DNA of 64,000 nucleotides from Pterobdella sp. o SKG-2022 (GCA_964035795.1 OZ038321.1:22136283-22200282), one strand, 5' to 3'. Numbered from the stretch's first letter, positions 1-13,400 are shown. Notes: generated by a model not told the origin, from the letters alone. Numbers and translations: made by a program.

Positions 1-2030
1 GTAGCATTAGTTCTAATCTAAAAATGCTTACATGCACTGAATTCTCCTTTAAAATAGGTACTTGCTTCTAGCATGATTCAAATTCATCAGTTAAATATTT
101 AAAAAAATTATAAATATAAAAAATATTTAGATTATAAATGCATTTTTATATAAATAACCTATTAATTCTTCGATATTTCGCCAATGAATTATGATGAGGT
201 TTTACTTATGAATTTTAGCCAATTTTTGAATAAACGTATTTAAAAAAACTTCTCATAGTTTTAAAAACTCTATAAAAAATATCATGAACAAAAAGTTTGA
301 AAATTTTTTTAGTTTTTCGAACGAAATTTTTTTCTCATGAGAACAAGCCATATGTTTCAAAATACTTTCTCATTTTTTAAGAACGCAAAAAAGATTTCTC
401 AATTAGATCAATAGCCACATATATCATTTTTCAACGTCTTCTTTAGAATAACTTTTCAAATAAAGCACGGTAGAAATATGTCGATATGCAATTAGCAGTA
501 TACATAGATACATTTAGCTTGTTCTCTGCATCTTGAGCGCATATATGCTCTTTAAAAGCTTTTTAACAGTCAGAAAGCGTTATGAAGGGAAAAAACTTTG
601 TATTAATTTTCTCTGTTTTATAATTCTTTGTTGCATCTTTATAACTTTGAATAAATCTTGCTTTGAAAAATAGTTCTCAACTGCATCTGTGGGGAAGCAA
701 AATAATAAATACAGTAAATGAAATAATAATAAAACATTGAACAGTAATTACGTTTAATGAAACCGTCAAAAAATTGTTAAAAGCTTTGTATTTGCAACAA
801 CGTGGTGAAGCCCATAGGTAAATCCTTAGTGCCGACCATGCGTCTAAAATGCTTCTTAGTTTTCCTTTTGATCGTGCCAGGTGAGGCATAATGAACTGTA
901 AATATAACTCGTTTAAAAAGAATTTTCTTGTTATTTTTGTTGTACTGTTTTGATTGCATACAAAATTTGTGAAATTAATTTTTATTTTCATCAATTTGGA
1001 AAATCCTAAGTAATTTGATCAGATAGAGAAAATAAAAATTCACTAACCTGTTGAATTGTTTTTGGGAAACTACATTAAAATATTGTGTTTGTCTTTTAAG
1101 TGATTTCTAATGAATGGAAATAATTAAAAGCCTCAGTTTCAACTATATGAATTGATTGAAGATAAGCAGTGAAATCTTTCAATAAAAATTATACAACTCG
1201 TATAAAATTTGAAGATTTGAAAATTTTATCTATTCTTGATGAAAGTTATAGTTTTCTACAAAAATTGTCTACGTATTTTCCCATTGAAATTATCATAAAA
1301 AAATATTTCAACTTTTTACGGTAATTCATGTTTATTTTATATAACATTTTGAACCACGTTGAAATCAGTTGTATTCAACATTGAATACAGCTGATTTTTG
1401 AAAGCAGAAAAAATTAAAAACACAGTGGGAATGCATTTTAGTGGTTTATAGGCTTTCACACGATCTCAGCTTTACAAATGTTAACTCCTATCATTTCTTT
1501 ACTCATTTTTTTATTCATTAAAATAAAAAAAAGCTCAACCAAGTTTTAAATAATGATTTTCAAAGCATTTATTTTTAAAAACTATTTCAGGAGAAGTTTT
1601 GTTTGAGTTGCAAACGTTTTAGCTTAGAGGCGAAGTCTAAATATAAGCCAACGTGTGTTCGAGCACGACCCAATTCACAAAAAAACAAACTTTTTTTCTA
1701 GTCAATTTATTATGCGCACACTTCATGAGAAGAAAGTGAAAACTTAAAAGATGCTTCTGGGAAAAATTGATGTACACATAAAATGAATTGAAGAATAAAT
1801 ACATTGAAGCTTATGCTTGCTAAAGCAAGAGATTATTGCAGTGACTTGGCGCAGCACTAAATCACGTGAGGGACTCATAAAATGTAGCGATAGCAATAAA
1901 CGCAGGCCGTGCAAGGTCGTTATGTGTTTTTAATGGAGACACATGGAAAAAACGTGTTGGATTTTTGCAAGTTGTTGTGTTTTAGTTTATGTATCAGTTT
2001 TATATTGAGTTCCATTGTTTGAATTTGAAA
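1..2030. other. AT-rich non-coding stretch
   Basis: I see no supported gene. Two overlapping minus-strand open frames near 677-994 are Lys/Phe/Ile-rich and have no recognisable motif or splice context. A short, less AT-rich segment at about 1618-1680 contains tgtgttcgagcacgacc, which resembles a tRNA-like B box, but no tRNA can be folded around it. The segment near 185-220 resembles one arm of the dispersed hairpin-element family described elsewhere in this annotation. Confidence 0.6.
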
Positions 2031-2032
2031 AT

Positions 2033-2492
<460 letters not shown>

Positions 2493-2539
2493 TTATATAA
2501 ATTCTATTTATTAGTTTATTTTAAATAAATTAATTGTCA

Positions 2540-5500
2540 ATGCTTTTGCCTAAACTAAATGATGAATGAATCATTGATGTGATAAAAATGATATGTATTG
2601 AATATTAAATTTTCATTTTTACGTCTAAATAAACAGCGTCTTTTGACAGAAAAAATGTAATTACCAATCACAGTACAGATAATGAAAATTGAAAAGATGA
2701 ATCTATAAAAAATTAGAACTGATTTGTTAGTTTCGTGGCAAAATTAATGGAGTTTTTATAAAAATAAAAAAAGACAAGGATTGATGCAAAAACTAATAGA
2801 TGGAAAGATAATGCTTTAGTTAGTTAGATAAATGCAAAAATAGATCGATGTAGAATGATCATCAAGATAAATGAATGAGTTGAAGAAACTTTTAAAAGCT
2901 GAACTTCAAATCATGGTGCTTATATTGATATATATTTATAATAAAATACTCAATATTTTTATGAGTTTTTTTTTCCATTTTTATTATTAAAATTTATACT
3001 TTCTATAAAGCTAGTTAATGTATAAGTTATCATAACACTATCTTAATTTTCAATTCTTACCAAAACAGGAACCTGGTAAGTGTTAACTGAGTCTCAATCA
3101 TCTAAACTAAAAAAAGATATTCAAAGTCAAAAACTGATAAGAATATTTTTTGGTATGTAGTTAATTGGGAGCTAGCTCATTCATGCGAGAAGCACTTATT
3201 CATTAAAAATTTGCCTTTTTTCATTACCATCAGTTTCTCTTGGAAAATAATGAGTAAAAAATTTGAAAAATATTTCTTTAAAGTTTTGGTGCTTAAAACT
3301 GTGAATTTATGGAATTAAAGCCTGAAACGTTAAAGCTTTTCATTATTTCCATAAATCAAGCTAATTTGGTAGTTTGATAAAGCAAAACATTCATCAATAG
3401 AACAATAAGAAAGCAAAAACTCGAAATTTTTTTAATGGTTTTACATTTTAACTTCGAAGAATAATTTTTTAAAAATAATTATTTTAAAATACAATCATCT
3501 TTAGAACTACAGATGCACATTAATTTGCAAAAATTTTTGCGATTTCTTTTGGACAGTTTTTTGAAAAAATTTGTTATCATTAAAAAAATTTATAAAAATT
3601 TAGTTATTTTCAAAAAGTAAAAAAGCTAATAATTTATATGTTATCTATTTTTAGTTCACACTACTTGTATTTCATTGACCATTGACCTCCTACCATACAA
3701 CTATTTAGAAAAAATTTCAATTCTTGAAATTATTAATGTATTGCAAATTTTAAATGAAATTTTCTCAAAGAAAGCTGAATGCTTTTGAAGCCCAACCATT
3801 TATATTAGATTTTAGTTTTAAATGCTTGAAACATTTACAGCTAAAATATTGAATGTTATTATTTGACTTAGTTGTATTCAATGTTTTAGTTATCTATTTC
3901 ATGTGATTCATTTGCAAAAAAATAAAATAAACAATAAAAAATAAACAATAAAAAATAAACAATATTGAAAACTTTAAAAAATATTTTATTAAAAAATATA
4001 TTATTAATAAATAAAATTAAGATTTATTCAAAAGTTTTAAACAAAGGTTGAGATGCATGGGTGGTGCTTTAGAGAAAGTGTTTGATATAAATATGTTATA
4101 AAATCACACAAAATGATTCATGGATAGGTATAAATTGATGAAAATAGTTGAAAGTTTGAGAAAATTTTGTTAAAATGAAGCTTTAAACGAGTGATTCTTC
4201 AAGCACTTCACAAGTTTCATGTCACAGTAATAAAACTTTTTTATTTTTTAAACTCTTGCCATTTAATTCTTTTAAATAAAAAACATAGTTTATTTTTTAA
4301 ATAGAAAAGATATAAATGAAAGCAATAGTTTGGAAAAAATGTGAGTAAAAATCCAGATTAAAACACAATTCATTATTTTTAAAGTAGCAATTTGTTGGAA
4401 TAAAATACGTGCATGTGTGTGTACAGTTGAGACGTATACAACTCGAAAAAAATCTTTTTACTTATAAATTGTCTTCGCATGCTTCTCAAGAAAACTCAGA
4501 AATTTCAAGGAAATTTTTCTAGTTACATAAAGCTTTGTTATTTTTCAAGAAGGGTTCTATTTTTATATTATCATAGATTTTGTTAAGGCTTGCATCGTTT
4601 TAATAATAAATTTTTTAAATTTTGAAACATTAAAATTTAAAATACTGGTTTTTAGTGAAAGCTTTAGTCTATTCAAATGAAAACTTAAAGCAAGTGGATA
4701 GGTTGATAGATGGATGTGAAACTAAAGACCAAAATAATAAACTATACAGTGAAATTTATGGAGTATAGATACCTTTATCTCAGAATTATCAAAAAAATCC
4801 TTCAAATATATGACTACATATAAATGAATGGGAAAATAAAATGACAAAAATTGAATGAATTAATCAAAGATGCGTTCATGAAGAAAAATATATTTATTTC
4901 TACGATATCTCTAAAATATCTTTTTTTGTGTTTATATTTATTAGAGATAAGTAAATACACTTGTTCATACAGATATGACGTTGGTTTTTCTGTATTTTAC
5001 TCTATCTCAAAGTGGAAATTTTTTGTGTATTTCAAGACAAATATTTAGATTTTTGTATATAAAATGAAGAAATTGATGGTTTCTATGAAGTAAGATTTCA
5101 AAACTCAAGTATTTTAAGGAGCAGTTTGTATACTTCAAGGTTTGCTTGATACAAACATACTCCACAGACATTCATACATTTTAAAAGATATTTATTCGTG
5201 AAAACTGCTACGGTTACATGGAATTGTGCACGCAAGCGTTAAACACATCAAGTTTAACGATAAGATTAAACCACTAAAACTAAACATAAAATACTACGGG
5301 TATATATTAAAAGGTTAGAGCGCCATTAGAATCAATAGAGGTTCAAGTTAATAAGCGGTAATAGTGACTGTTAAATTGATTAAAAAGCAAGGAGCATATA
5401 AGAGAGTTGGTTTAATTTTTGGTTTTTTTGGCGATAAGGCTCTATTTCATTCTATTATAACGATAGTTTTGACGCTGGTTTATATAGAATATAAATTATT

Positions 5501-5750
5501 TGATATTTTAAGTAAGAAAAAGAAATAAATTTGTTTATTACCTCAATAATGTCATGTAAAATCATAATGCACTTTTGACATTCCATTTTATTACTTAGAT
5601 TTATTATTTATGTTATGGCTTATAGTATCACATTTTATCGCCATATTTATTTGAGTTTTTAACTGCAAGTATGTCAGTACTTTGAAAACTTTTGCTCATT
5701 TTTCACATTTAATTCTGTAAGAAATAATATTAATTATTCTTTTTCCTAAT
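2540..5750. other. AT-rich non-coding stretch
   Basis: No exon or RNA gene could be supported. A short tandem array of the type aataaacaataaaa occurs at about 3905-3963. The 65-codon open frame at 4851-5048 is rich in Leu, Tyr, Phe and Ser and has no motif, so I do not call it. Confidence 0.55.
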
Positions 5751-5759
5751 GACGCAATT

Positions 5760-6080
5760 TTAAAACGGTTTAAAACACTCGGTGTTAAGGTTCAAATCCC
5801 GGCTAGGGTAAGGCCTCAACGCTATAACTATATCAATGTATTGATAAACATATGAGAGAAGTCATCAATAATATTAATCGACATTAAAATCTCCAGAGAG
5901 ACGTAGGAAGAGTATTTATTTGATGGCACTTTTGATTATTTGTGAGTGGTTATGAATGAATAAGTTTTAGTCATTATGAATGTGTTCGGGGATTTTGTGG
6001 GTTATGTGGTGGTTTGTGGTTTAGAGTGTGCGTGTTTATGGGGACTTATTAGGCATGTGTGGAAGAGGGTTGTATCATAA
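5760..6080. other. tRNA-like B-box remnant and GT-rich tract
   Basis: A GGTTCAAATCC match to the RNA polymerase III B box lies at 5789-5799, inside a less AT-rich stretch, but no cloverleaf with an acceptor stem can be built around it. It may be the head of an old tRNA-derived SINE or a chance match. From about 5940 to 6075 the plus strand becomes rich in G and T (gtgtg-type) with no open frame. Confidence 0.25.
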
Positions 6081-8100
6081 CTGTCTTTTATATTTAATTA
6101 AATTTAAAGATATAAAAAAAATAATACCTATAAACTAAAAACTTATAAGTATCACTAAAAGAATTATATAACTTTATCCGATTCTGTTTTTTTTGCAGCG
6201 TCACTTTTCTAAGTGTTTTAAAACAATTTTCATAAATTAAATTCTTTTTTTTTAAGTAAAAGTTGATTTTTGTATAATTTAAAAAAATAATAAAAAAATT
6301 GTTATCTAAAACATCTGAAAAGCACGTATGACATAAAACAAAATTTAGAAAACAAAATTTTGTTTTCAAGATAACAATGTTTTTCAAATTGTTTTTTACA
6401 GATTCAAAACCTACGCAAACAAAGAGATATTCTCAAATTTATTTGAATTTTTGCAGGTTTTGAAATAAGAAATCTTAAATTAACTTGATGTCAAAGTCCC
6501 AAGTACGCAAAACCCCTCTACCCTACTAATTATACCACATCTAACTAATTTCTAAGCAAAAACCTTTGAAAAAATTGTTGATGTATTTAAAAAACAAAAT
6601 TCTAAATGTAGAAAAAAAAAATATTTATAAATTGTTCATAAATTAAAATAAATTCGTGTTTGAAAATGGAAAAACTCGAAGTTTCGAAAATTAATCTATT
6701 GGCACTAGCCTCGAATGATTTGGGCGTGTGTAATTGAGAATAATGACTTGGTATTAGCGATATATACAGCTTTTGATAGTAATAATAATAATATGTAAAT
6801 TTAATAATTATTGGAAGTTTTTTAAAATGAGAAAAATATAATATATTTTATAATAATTTTTTTGACTTTTGAGTTAACTTAAAAAGGTGAGAATGTCAAA
6901 TTGAATAAAAACACCTTCAACGCCTAAAACTTAATTTTTTAAAAATACTTTTCAAAAATACTTTTTTAAGCTAATTTCATGTTAATTGAATTCTCACAGT
7001 TTATTGTTAATTAAAATTAAAACTAAAAAATATTCAAGTTTTGAATTTTGAAATCCTAATGGTTTTTTACTGTTAAGCGATGGCACATGCATATATTTAA
7101 AGAGGCAGTTAGATCTAATTATGACAAGTTGCCAACATTCAGGCAACTTTAAACCACTTTCCAGAGTTTTTATTTTAATGCGTTTACTCTATTTTTATTT
7201 TTTATTTTTTTGTTCCCAATATGTGGAGCATCTTGAAAAACTTTAAATTTTCTTTTAGAAACATTAATTATTTATTTAAAACCCCTCACCTTTGGGGCAG
7301 TAGTACAACATATGTTCCATCAAATTGGAAACTTCCTGAAGAAATATATTCTTAAAACCATGAATAAACATCATTCAAGAATAATTATAGAATAATCAAA
7401 AAACGAGTAAAAAATTTGAACGATATTAATAATTGAATAATGACAGCGAAATACAAAACTTAAATAGGAGTTCAAAAATAAACTAGATAAATTTAATTGA
7501 TAAAAATATATAAGTGCACAAAAAGTAGAAAATAACGGAATGGGAAAAGAATATTGGAAACAATTCATCAGGTTTGGTAGATAAGTACTATCTCCTCTTT
7601 GAAACTCTTCCTAACTTTTATTAATTTCTTCCAAAAATCGATGATTTTCACATTTATTTTGCCACTTTTCAAAAAGGTTTTTTTTATTTTTTCTCCCCAA
7701 CAATATTATCTCAGTTTTTTTTTGTTTTTCATTATTAAGAAAACTTGTAAAATTATGCTAAAAGGATACGCTTCCACATTTCCATAATTTTGATATTTCG
7801 TGCCTCAGACGTCCAACCTTTAGTGTCACTTTATCTCAACTATTCTCATTTCTCTTTAAATATTCTTTTATTATGGATTTATATATTTTTTTTTGTTTTT
7901 TTTTATTCTTTACTTTATTGAAGGATATGTTATTTTTTAGCTTTTGATTTTCCCAATTTGCGCTAACACAATCTTTATGTACAACTTTTTCATTTACAGT
8001 TCTGAGAAAAGTACTTGAGCGTTAGATGCACATTGTCATTTAAGACGCCTTTAAAAATTTTAACACGCTCAAGCAGAGCAAAAAGTAATATCATTCCAAC
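6080..8100. other. AT-rich non-coding stretch
   Basis: I find nothing to annotate. Open frames at 6094-6387 (-), 7371-7568 (-) and 7599-7787 (+) are Phe/Ile/Lys-rich products of low-GC sequence without motifs or convincing splice sites. Confidence 0.5.
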
Positions 8101-8320
8101 ATGAATTTTCATGTGAACTATTATCAATCGGATTACATTAAACTGCTGTACATCTCCCAGTAACTGGGGTTGACAGCAGTCGACCTAGATTATTGATACT
8201 ATAATAGATAATTAATTTGTTTATGAAAAAAGCCATTTATTTAAGAAAAATTTTGATAGACTGCCTGCTCGAGCAATTATCGAATTCAAGATCCACCGTT
8301 TCCACACTTGGATAGTTTAC

Positions 8321-8413
8321 CTTGCCGTTGTCAACAAAAAAATAGTTCATCCACCAAGCTAAATGACAACGGTACCAGAGTATCAGTTTGTCGATACCTG
8401 CTACCGGAGTCTA
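8321..8413 (-). CDS. Candidate exon, unidentified
   Basis: A less AT-rich island has good minus-strand splice signals: a pyrimidine-rich acceptor gactgcttttcag just above 8413 and an AAG/gtaaac donor just below 8321. If the acceptor is the second AG (exon start at 8410), the frame is open through the donor and contains ILWYRCHLAWWMNYFFVDNG. Using the first AG, another frame runs into a stop near the end, so it could instead be a terminal exon. No family is recognised and no linking exons were found. The surrounding segment 8100-8480 is also less AT-rich and could be part of an old transposon. Confidence 0.25.
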
Positions 8414-9010
8414 CTGAAAAGCAGTCTCAATTTAGAGACGCTATTTTCGGTGCAGTTTAACGTACTGCCCAGAAAAAAACTAGTTAATTTCATAGATATA
8501 CATTATTTTTTTATAGAATTTATATTATATTCGAAAATCTCAAATTAAAAATTTTATTACCAAATCTTCAATGCAATTATGTTCATGAAGAATAAAATTT
8601 CTGGAGTGGAATTAATTTATCGAATGCTTCTTCCTCTACCCATAAATCATACGCAAAACACTAGCTGGGCTTGTATTTATTAATGCTTTCCCTAGGTCTC
8701 TCACTCCACTCTCTGTTTTGAAAAACTCACCAAAGTTTCAACAATGATAATAAATACTATATCTTCGCATAGGTGAGTGAATGAAGCATGGGTAACATAG
8801 TTTCGTAAAATTTTTAAAGAGAAAAATTCTTCAAGGAAAAATAAAACGCTAGAAGTATTTGAAATAATTTTGAATAATTGGGAAAATTCTTAAGTAAAGT
8901 GTAATTTTTTCAGTCATTATTTTTTTTTAGCTTTTTATAATTTTGGCTTAACTCATTGGGAATTTAAAGAAATTTTTAAACAAGTCGATCAAAGAGGTTT
9001 GCAACATATT

Positions 9011-9733
9011 TATAGGGTTTTTCAATTCAATTCAAAATTTTTGCAATTGCCTACCAAATTTTTGCAATTGACTTTCAAATCTTTGCATTTACGCACCAAA
9101 TCATTTCATCGCGGTGCCAAACACTCGTCCACTGAACTCGTTTTCGTATCTCACACTGAAAAAATTTCGAAAGGCTCAAAATTTTTTGTATACGTTTTGT
9201 AGACAGAAATATTTCTTGACTTATTCAAAGTTGCTTTGCTGACATTGTACTCATACTAACTAGGCGAATCAGCTTGCTTGTGGTTTGGAAGGGATATTTT
9301 ACCTTCTCTTTTGGCGTTTCTATACTCTTCAGCTTTAAAACTTCAAAAGTTTTAAAACAGCACTTTATGACACTTGAGAGTTTTATCAGTTTTATCAACC
9401 TGCAAATATATTTATAAAACTGTCAAAATATTTGATTATATATATAATCCGCGAATACTGAGAACACGGTACTTGGTACTTTTCAGAGAGAAGCTCAAGA
9501 TACCTCAAAAAAAATTTTTTTTTCGGTTTTTTTATTTCAATTCAAAAAATTTATTTTGAACTTGAAAAATAAATTTTTTACAAAATTTCGTTTATTTTTT
9601 GAATAATCAAACTTAATTTATTATTAATTAATTTTTTTCGAAATTTGGTAACCAATTGCAAAAATTTTGTAAGCAAATGCAATGATTTGAAAGTCAATTG
9701 TAAAGATTTTGAATTGAATTGAAAAACCCTATA
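9011..9733. mobile_element. Terminal inverted-repeat (MITE-like) element
   Basis: The left end TATAGGGTTTTTCAATTC at 9011 is mirrored by GAATTGAAAAACCCTATA ending at 9733, and the similarity continues inward for roughly 90 bp through ttgcaattgactttcaaatc. The ends abut TA-rich DNA, so a TA or TATA target duplication is possible. Within each arm the motif caaatttttgcaattg recurs, giving short internal tandem structure. The centre (about 9100-9640) has no transposase-like frame, so this looks non-autonomous and of Tc1/mariner-like or foldback type by inference. The open frames at 8999-9202 and 9374-9559 are parts of it. Confidence 0.75.
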
Positions 9734-9949
9734 TTAAAACAGCAAAAACATTGTTTCCAATGAAAACTAAACCTTCTCAAATCAAGCTACAAAACTCCTT
9801 ATGTATTAATCGATGACTGACTATAAAATATAAAAGATAATGAGTATAAAAGGTGAGTTAATTTAGTTTAATTGGTTATTCATGTTTTCTCAGGTAGTTT
9901 AGCTTTCAAGCGGTCAGGATGCTGTATAAAAATCCATTTATTTTAATTT

Positions 9950-10085
9950 TGTAGAGACATCTTATGTATCTTTTTTTTTATATTTTTTGAATAACTTTTC
10001 ATTTTCAATTTTTTATGAAAAATTTTTTAATACATTTATTTCAAAAAAAAAACTAAAATTTTTGATAAGTACAACCTTCTCATAA
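9950..10085 (+). mobile_element. Partial copy of hairpin-element family
   Basis: It begins with gtagagacatcttatgtatc and carries ttttgataagtacaacc near its right end, both matching motifs of the inverted-repeat elements near 38.5 and 45.0 kb. Inner arms can be traced as tttttgaataactttt against aaaaattttttaatacat. It abuts the Penelope-type fragment and may have been its insertion neighbour. Confidence 0.45.
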
Positions 10086-10480
10086 ACAACAACAAAACTG
10101 ACAGAATGCAAAAAAAAGGTGTATACAAAATACATTGTTCTTGTGACCCAAATAAGGCTTATATTGGACAGACAGGGTGAATATTGCCACCAGGATGTTC
10201 CAACATAAAAAAGATGTGGAATCCACCAAACAAGATAAAAAGTGGCATTTCTAAACACGCCCGAATCTGTAAAACAGGAACAATGTGCTGGGAATCCCCC
10301 ATGATAATAAAAACATATAATAAAAAAAAAAAAAACAAATTGCAGAAGGACCTACTTATTAGAGAGAGCCTTGAAATCAAAAAGAATGATTCAATTAGAA
10401 AAGGCTACAATGACCCACAATTATCAGTCAAATCAAGTGCGTGGGACCCCCTAATGAAGAGAATAAAAAAATCAACCAAT
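10085..10480 (+). pseudogene. Decayed GIY-YIG endonuclease (Penelope-like element)
   Basis: The frame beginning near 10090 reads KGVYKIHCSC at about 10115-10144, then AYIGQTG at 10157-10177, matching the GIY and YIG strands of GIY-YIG nucleases in the form carried at the C-terminus of Penelope-like retroelements. An in-frame TGA follows directly at 10178. The downstream similarity (a basic helix with H-K-K-D, then a histidine before a Gly-rich turn, then a Trp-containing end SSAWDPLM) continues only with frameshifts to about 10470. No reverse transcriptase domain is visible upstream, so this is a 5'-truncated, inactive fragment. The 108-codon frame at 10184-10510 is the shifted remainder. Confidence 0.75.
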
Positions 10481-10749
10481 GGAGGGACACAGAGAACAAT
10501 CTCTCAATAAAATCGTTTTAGATCAAAATAAGAATATTCATATAATAATTAACTTTACTCATTTACAATATCACATAATTACATAATAGTTACTTTACAA
10601 AATTTAATCTTTTTTAATTGTTCTTTCCTATCTATGTTTAAAATTTTTTATAATCCCCTAGCTTCAACGAACTCAGAAAAATGGACTTACGCATGAGTGT
10701 TCCAAAAATTTAGTTTTTATATATGAGGAGAGATAGACCATATGAATGA

Positions 10750-11195
10750 AATTGTTTTAAAAAACATAAAAGTTCAAACAACGGAAACAATCAAAAATTC
10801 AACGATCAACGCGAAGAAAATAAGCGATAAAAAGCACTCTGTTTGATCCTTGACTCCAGAGAAGAAGGAAAACCTTCATAATGGCAAGAATACAAAAAAA
10901 GTTCAATCTCAGACATTACAGCATCAAAAATACAAAACCTACAATGCATTGTCGATTCAATTATTTTCACTGCTGCATTAAAAAGGTCGATGAATGAAGA
11001 AATGGAGTCAAAAAAAAGCTAGCAGTTGTTACATTTTGCAGATTAACGACCAAATTTTTTGGTTCAAAATTATTCAAAATCTCTGAACGAAAAAAATCAG
11101 CCTGTGACCATTAGCAGAAAAGTCTTGAAACGCCATCAAACACGCATCGAAGACGCCATTCAAATTGTCAAAGTCTACAAGCCATGGTAGCCTCA
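10750..11195 (+). pseudogene. Decayed coding-like segment, unidentified
   Basis: Downstream of the Penelope fragment a less AT-rich stretch reads as coding in broken frames: one run at about 10880-11028 contains SKIQNLQCIVDSIIFTAALK and ends in TAG, and another near 11090-11190 contains SRKVLKRHQTRIEDAIQIVK. A stop and shift separate the parts. I do not recognise the family. It is probably another old transposon or retroelement ORF, possibly unrelated to the GIY-YIG fragment. Confidence 0.3.
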
Positions 11196-11219
11196 GGAAA
11201 ACAATGTATAAATTAACGA

Positions 11220-12005
11220 AAAACCCTAAATAAGAAGTTATAATTGATTTCAGTGTTTTTGTAAATCATAATAATAAAATAAATTAATATCTATTTTTGT
11301 TTTAAATCGTTCCTGTTTCAAATAAGTTTTGAAGGAAAACCTTTGTACACTGGCAAATCAGAGAATTAATTTCATCTATAAAAATTTTCCATTATTTATT
11401 CAGCTTTTATTAAAAAAAACATTTTTATTGAAAATAAATTTCAACAAGAACATAAAGAAAACACAAGGATAATGATTAATAACAGCTTCTAATAGATGCT
11501 TCAACAAAAACAGGGTCTTTTTTTAAGCTTACTTTGAAGACTTTAAAAAAACAGGATCTCTGGAAAAATTCACACTTCAATAAGACGATAACTCACTTGG
11601 AATCTCGTTGCATTGAAAGATTCTATAATATTGTTTTCATTTATTATTGAAAGATACCAAATAAACAATGAGGTAGGTAACATAAAGCTCATATAATCGA
11701 ACAGATCGAAGTCGTATAAGGATGTTTAGTGTTTAAATCAACTAATTGTTACTTTATATTATTCTCGTGTTTCTACTAAATGCTAGTTTTTGTAATTTAT
11801 ACCTTTTTATATACAGAGAATTTTATTTCATTTTACTACCACTATACATCAGATTTATCAGTATAACTACTTCAATGCTACAAAATCCTTAATTCGAACT
11901 TAATCCTTCATTAAAACTCTACACAACTGAATGAAACACACAAAATTCATGTAAAATGACCCATGCAAAAATATTTCAAAATATTTTTACACAACCAGGC
12001 ACATA
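11220..12005. other. AT-rich non-coding stretch
   Basis: No exon, RNA or repeat could be supported here. Confidence 0.5.
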
Positions 12006-12011
12006 TCGACC

Positions 12012-12190
12012 TTATGCTTGGTTAAGGGCCTGATGTATTTTAACGCATGGAGCCCTCCAATCAAAACCAACATAAGTTCTGCAACAGGTTCTGATACGCC
12101 TCATTTCTTTATGATCTTTTATTGGGTCATTTTCTGAACTTTGACCTATAACATAACCTAAATCTTTGACTTTTTGCCCCAAAAGTTGAC
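12012..12190 (-). CDS. Probable terminal exon of unidentified minus-strand gene
   Basis: A strong minus-strand acceptor (catgttttatttttatag) immediately precedes an exon that is open for 58 codons and ends with TAA at 12012-12014. It is entered in phase 1 (the first two bases complete a codon). The composition is balanced and clearly more GC-rich than the flanks. Features include GQKVKDLGYVIGQSSENDP, then a basic stretch with paired cysteines (RRIRTCCRTYVGFDWRAPC) and an end in ALNQA. The three cysteines and conserved-looking aromatics suggest a folded domain, but I cannot name the family. Upstream exons should lie at higher coordinates. It could alternatively be the end of a transposon ORF. 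Confidence 0.55.
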
Positions 12191-12199
12191 CTATAAAAA

Positions 12200-13340
12200 T
12201 AAAACATGTGGAATCGGTATAAATTTAAATAATGAAGATGACGCCACACACTTTAATTCCCAATGTAACAGTGGATTATGATTGGTGAAAATTTTCTCTA
12301 AAAACCTACATTATCAAGTACTTAATTATTATAGAGTAATTAATAATGTAAGTTGCTATTAGGAAAGGCTTCGTTGTTTAAGAAACTATTTTGTGGGTCC
12401 AATATATATATTATTGCTTTATTGAACTACTAGTGAGCTATGAATTTTATGAAAAAACTCAAATGGTAACATGTATGTTAATTATTGTTATAAAAAGTGT
12501 ACTGAATGTGACGTTGTAAGCTAATGATATTCCAAGTTGCTTCAAAAACACCAAAAAATTTTTTTTTTAATTTTTTATACGATATAATAAGCACGAGTTC
12601 TACGCCCAACAATGAACTGTGGAATAAATAAACTAAATGAAGGAACTTCCACATTGGAAACGAATATATGTTTGAGAAGAAATAAAGGCAAATTTAAATA
12701 AAATAGAAAAATAATTTTATAAATTCAAGCGTGAGGAAAGAGCGATTTATAAACGAATGAACAGTTTTTATAAAAAGCTTTCACTGAATTCAAAATTAGA
12801 ATGAAGATTTCAAAAAAAGTAATTATAGCTTTTGGTGAAATATAAAAACTATGAATTCATAATAAAACGCTTACTTCTATTAAAAACAAAGCTTCTTCTT
12901 ATCACAGCAAGCCATCCTGTACCTTATAATGGAAATAAAAACATAATATCATTTCGAAATTTAAGAATGTCATTTTTACTTGAAATTTTTCTCGTTGTTT
13001 TAATCCCTATAAAACACAGCTTTGAAACTTATTTAAATGTCATGAAGCTATTTACAGTTCAGATAACATTATCAAGAGACATCTGAAGTTGTTTGGCTTT
13101 TGATTAAAGCTTTCAGTTTTCTTAAAAATTTAAAATTATTTACTCATTTTTATGGTGTAGAGTTTGAGAACTAGGTTTGCTACAGAAGCGTTTGATTAGT
13201 CGGAAAGACTAGGACAGAGAGATGCGGCTATAAGACACGTTTTTAGGCTCTTGTAGAAATAGTCAAAAAACGGGAAAAAAGACAAGTAAAAAAATATTAT
13301 ATAGATAAGGGGACTTTATAAAAAAAACGTTGAAGAAAAT
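12200..13340. other. AT-rich non-coding stretch
   Basis: Nothing supported. The 84-codon frame at 12832-13086 has no motif or splice context and an AT-driven composition. Confidence 0.5.
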
Positions 13341-13346
13341 ATTCAG

Positions 13347-13400
13347 AAGAGGCATGCTCGTGCCGCGCAGAACAGACCACACACTTACGAGTCTGTGTAA
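13347..13400 (+). CDS. Candidate short exon, unidentified
   Basis: A roughly 50-bp GC-rich island follows an acceptor-like attcag and is open for 17 codons (KRHARAAQNRPHTYESV) before TAA. If translated to that stop, the end ESV would be a class I PDZ-ligand type (S/T-x-V). A relaxed donor GTCTGT inside TAC-GA/gtctgt would instead make it an internal exon. Evidence is limited to composition and frame. Confidence 0.2.
   Translation, partial: KRHARAAQNRPHTYESV

Noticed and set aside
5785..5830. Possible tRNA gene
   Set aside because: There is a good B-box match but no A box at the right distance and no acceptor or anticodon stem.
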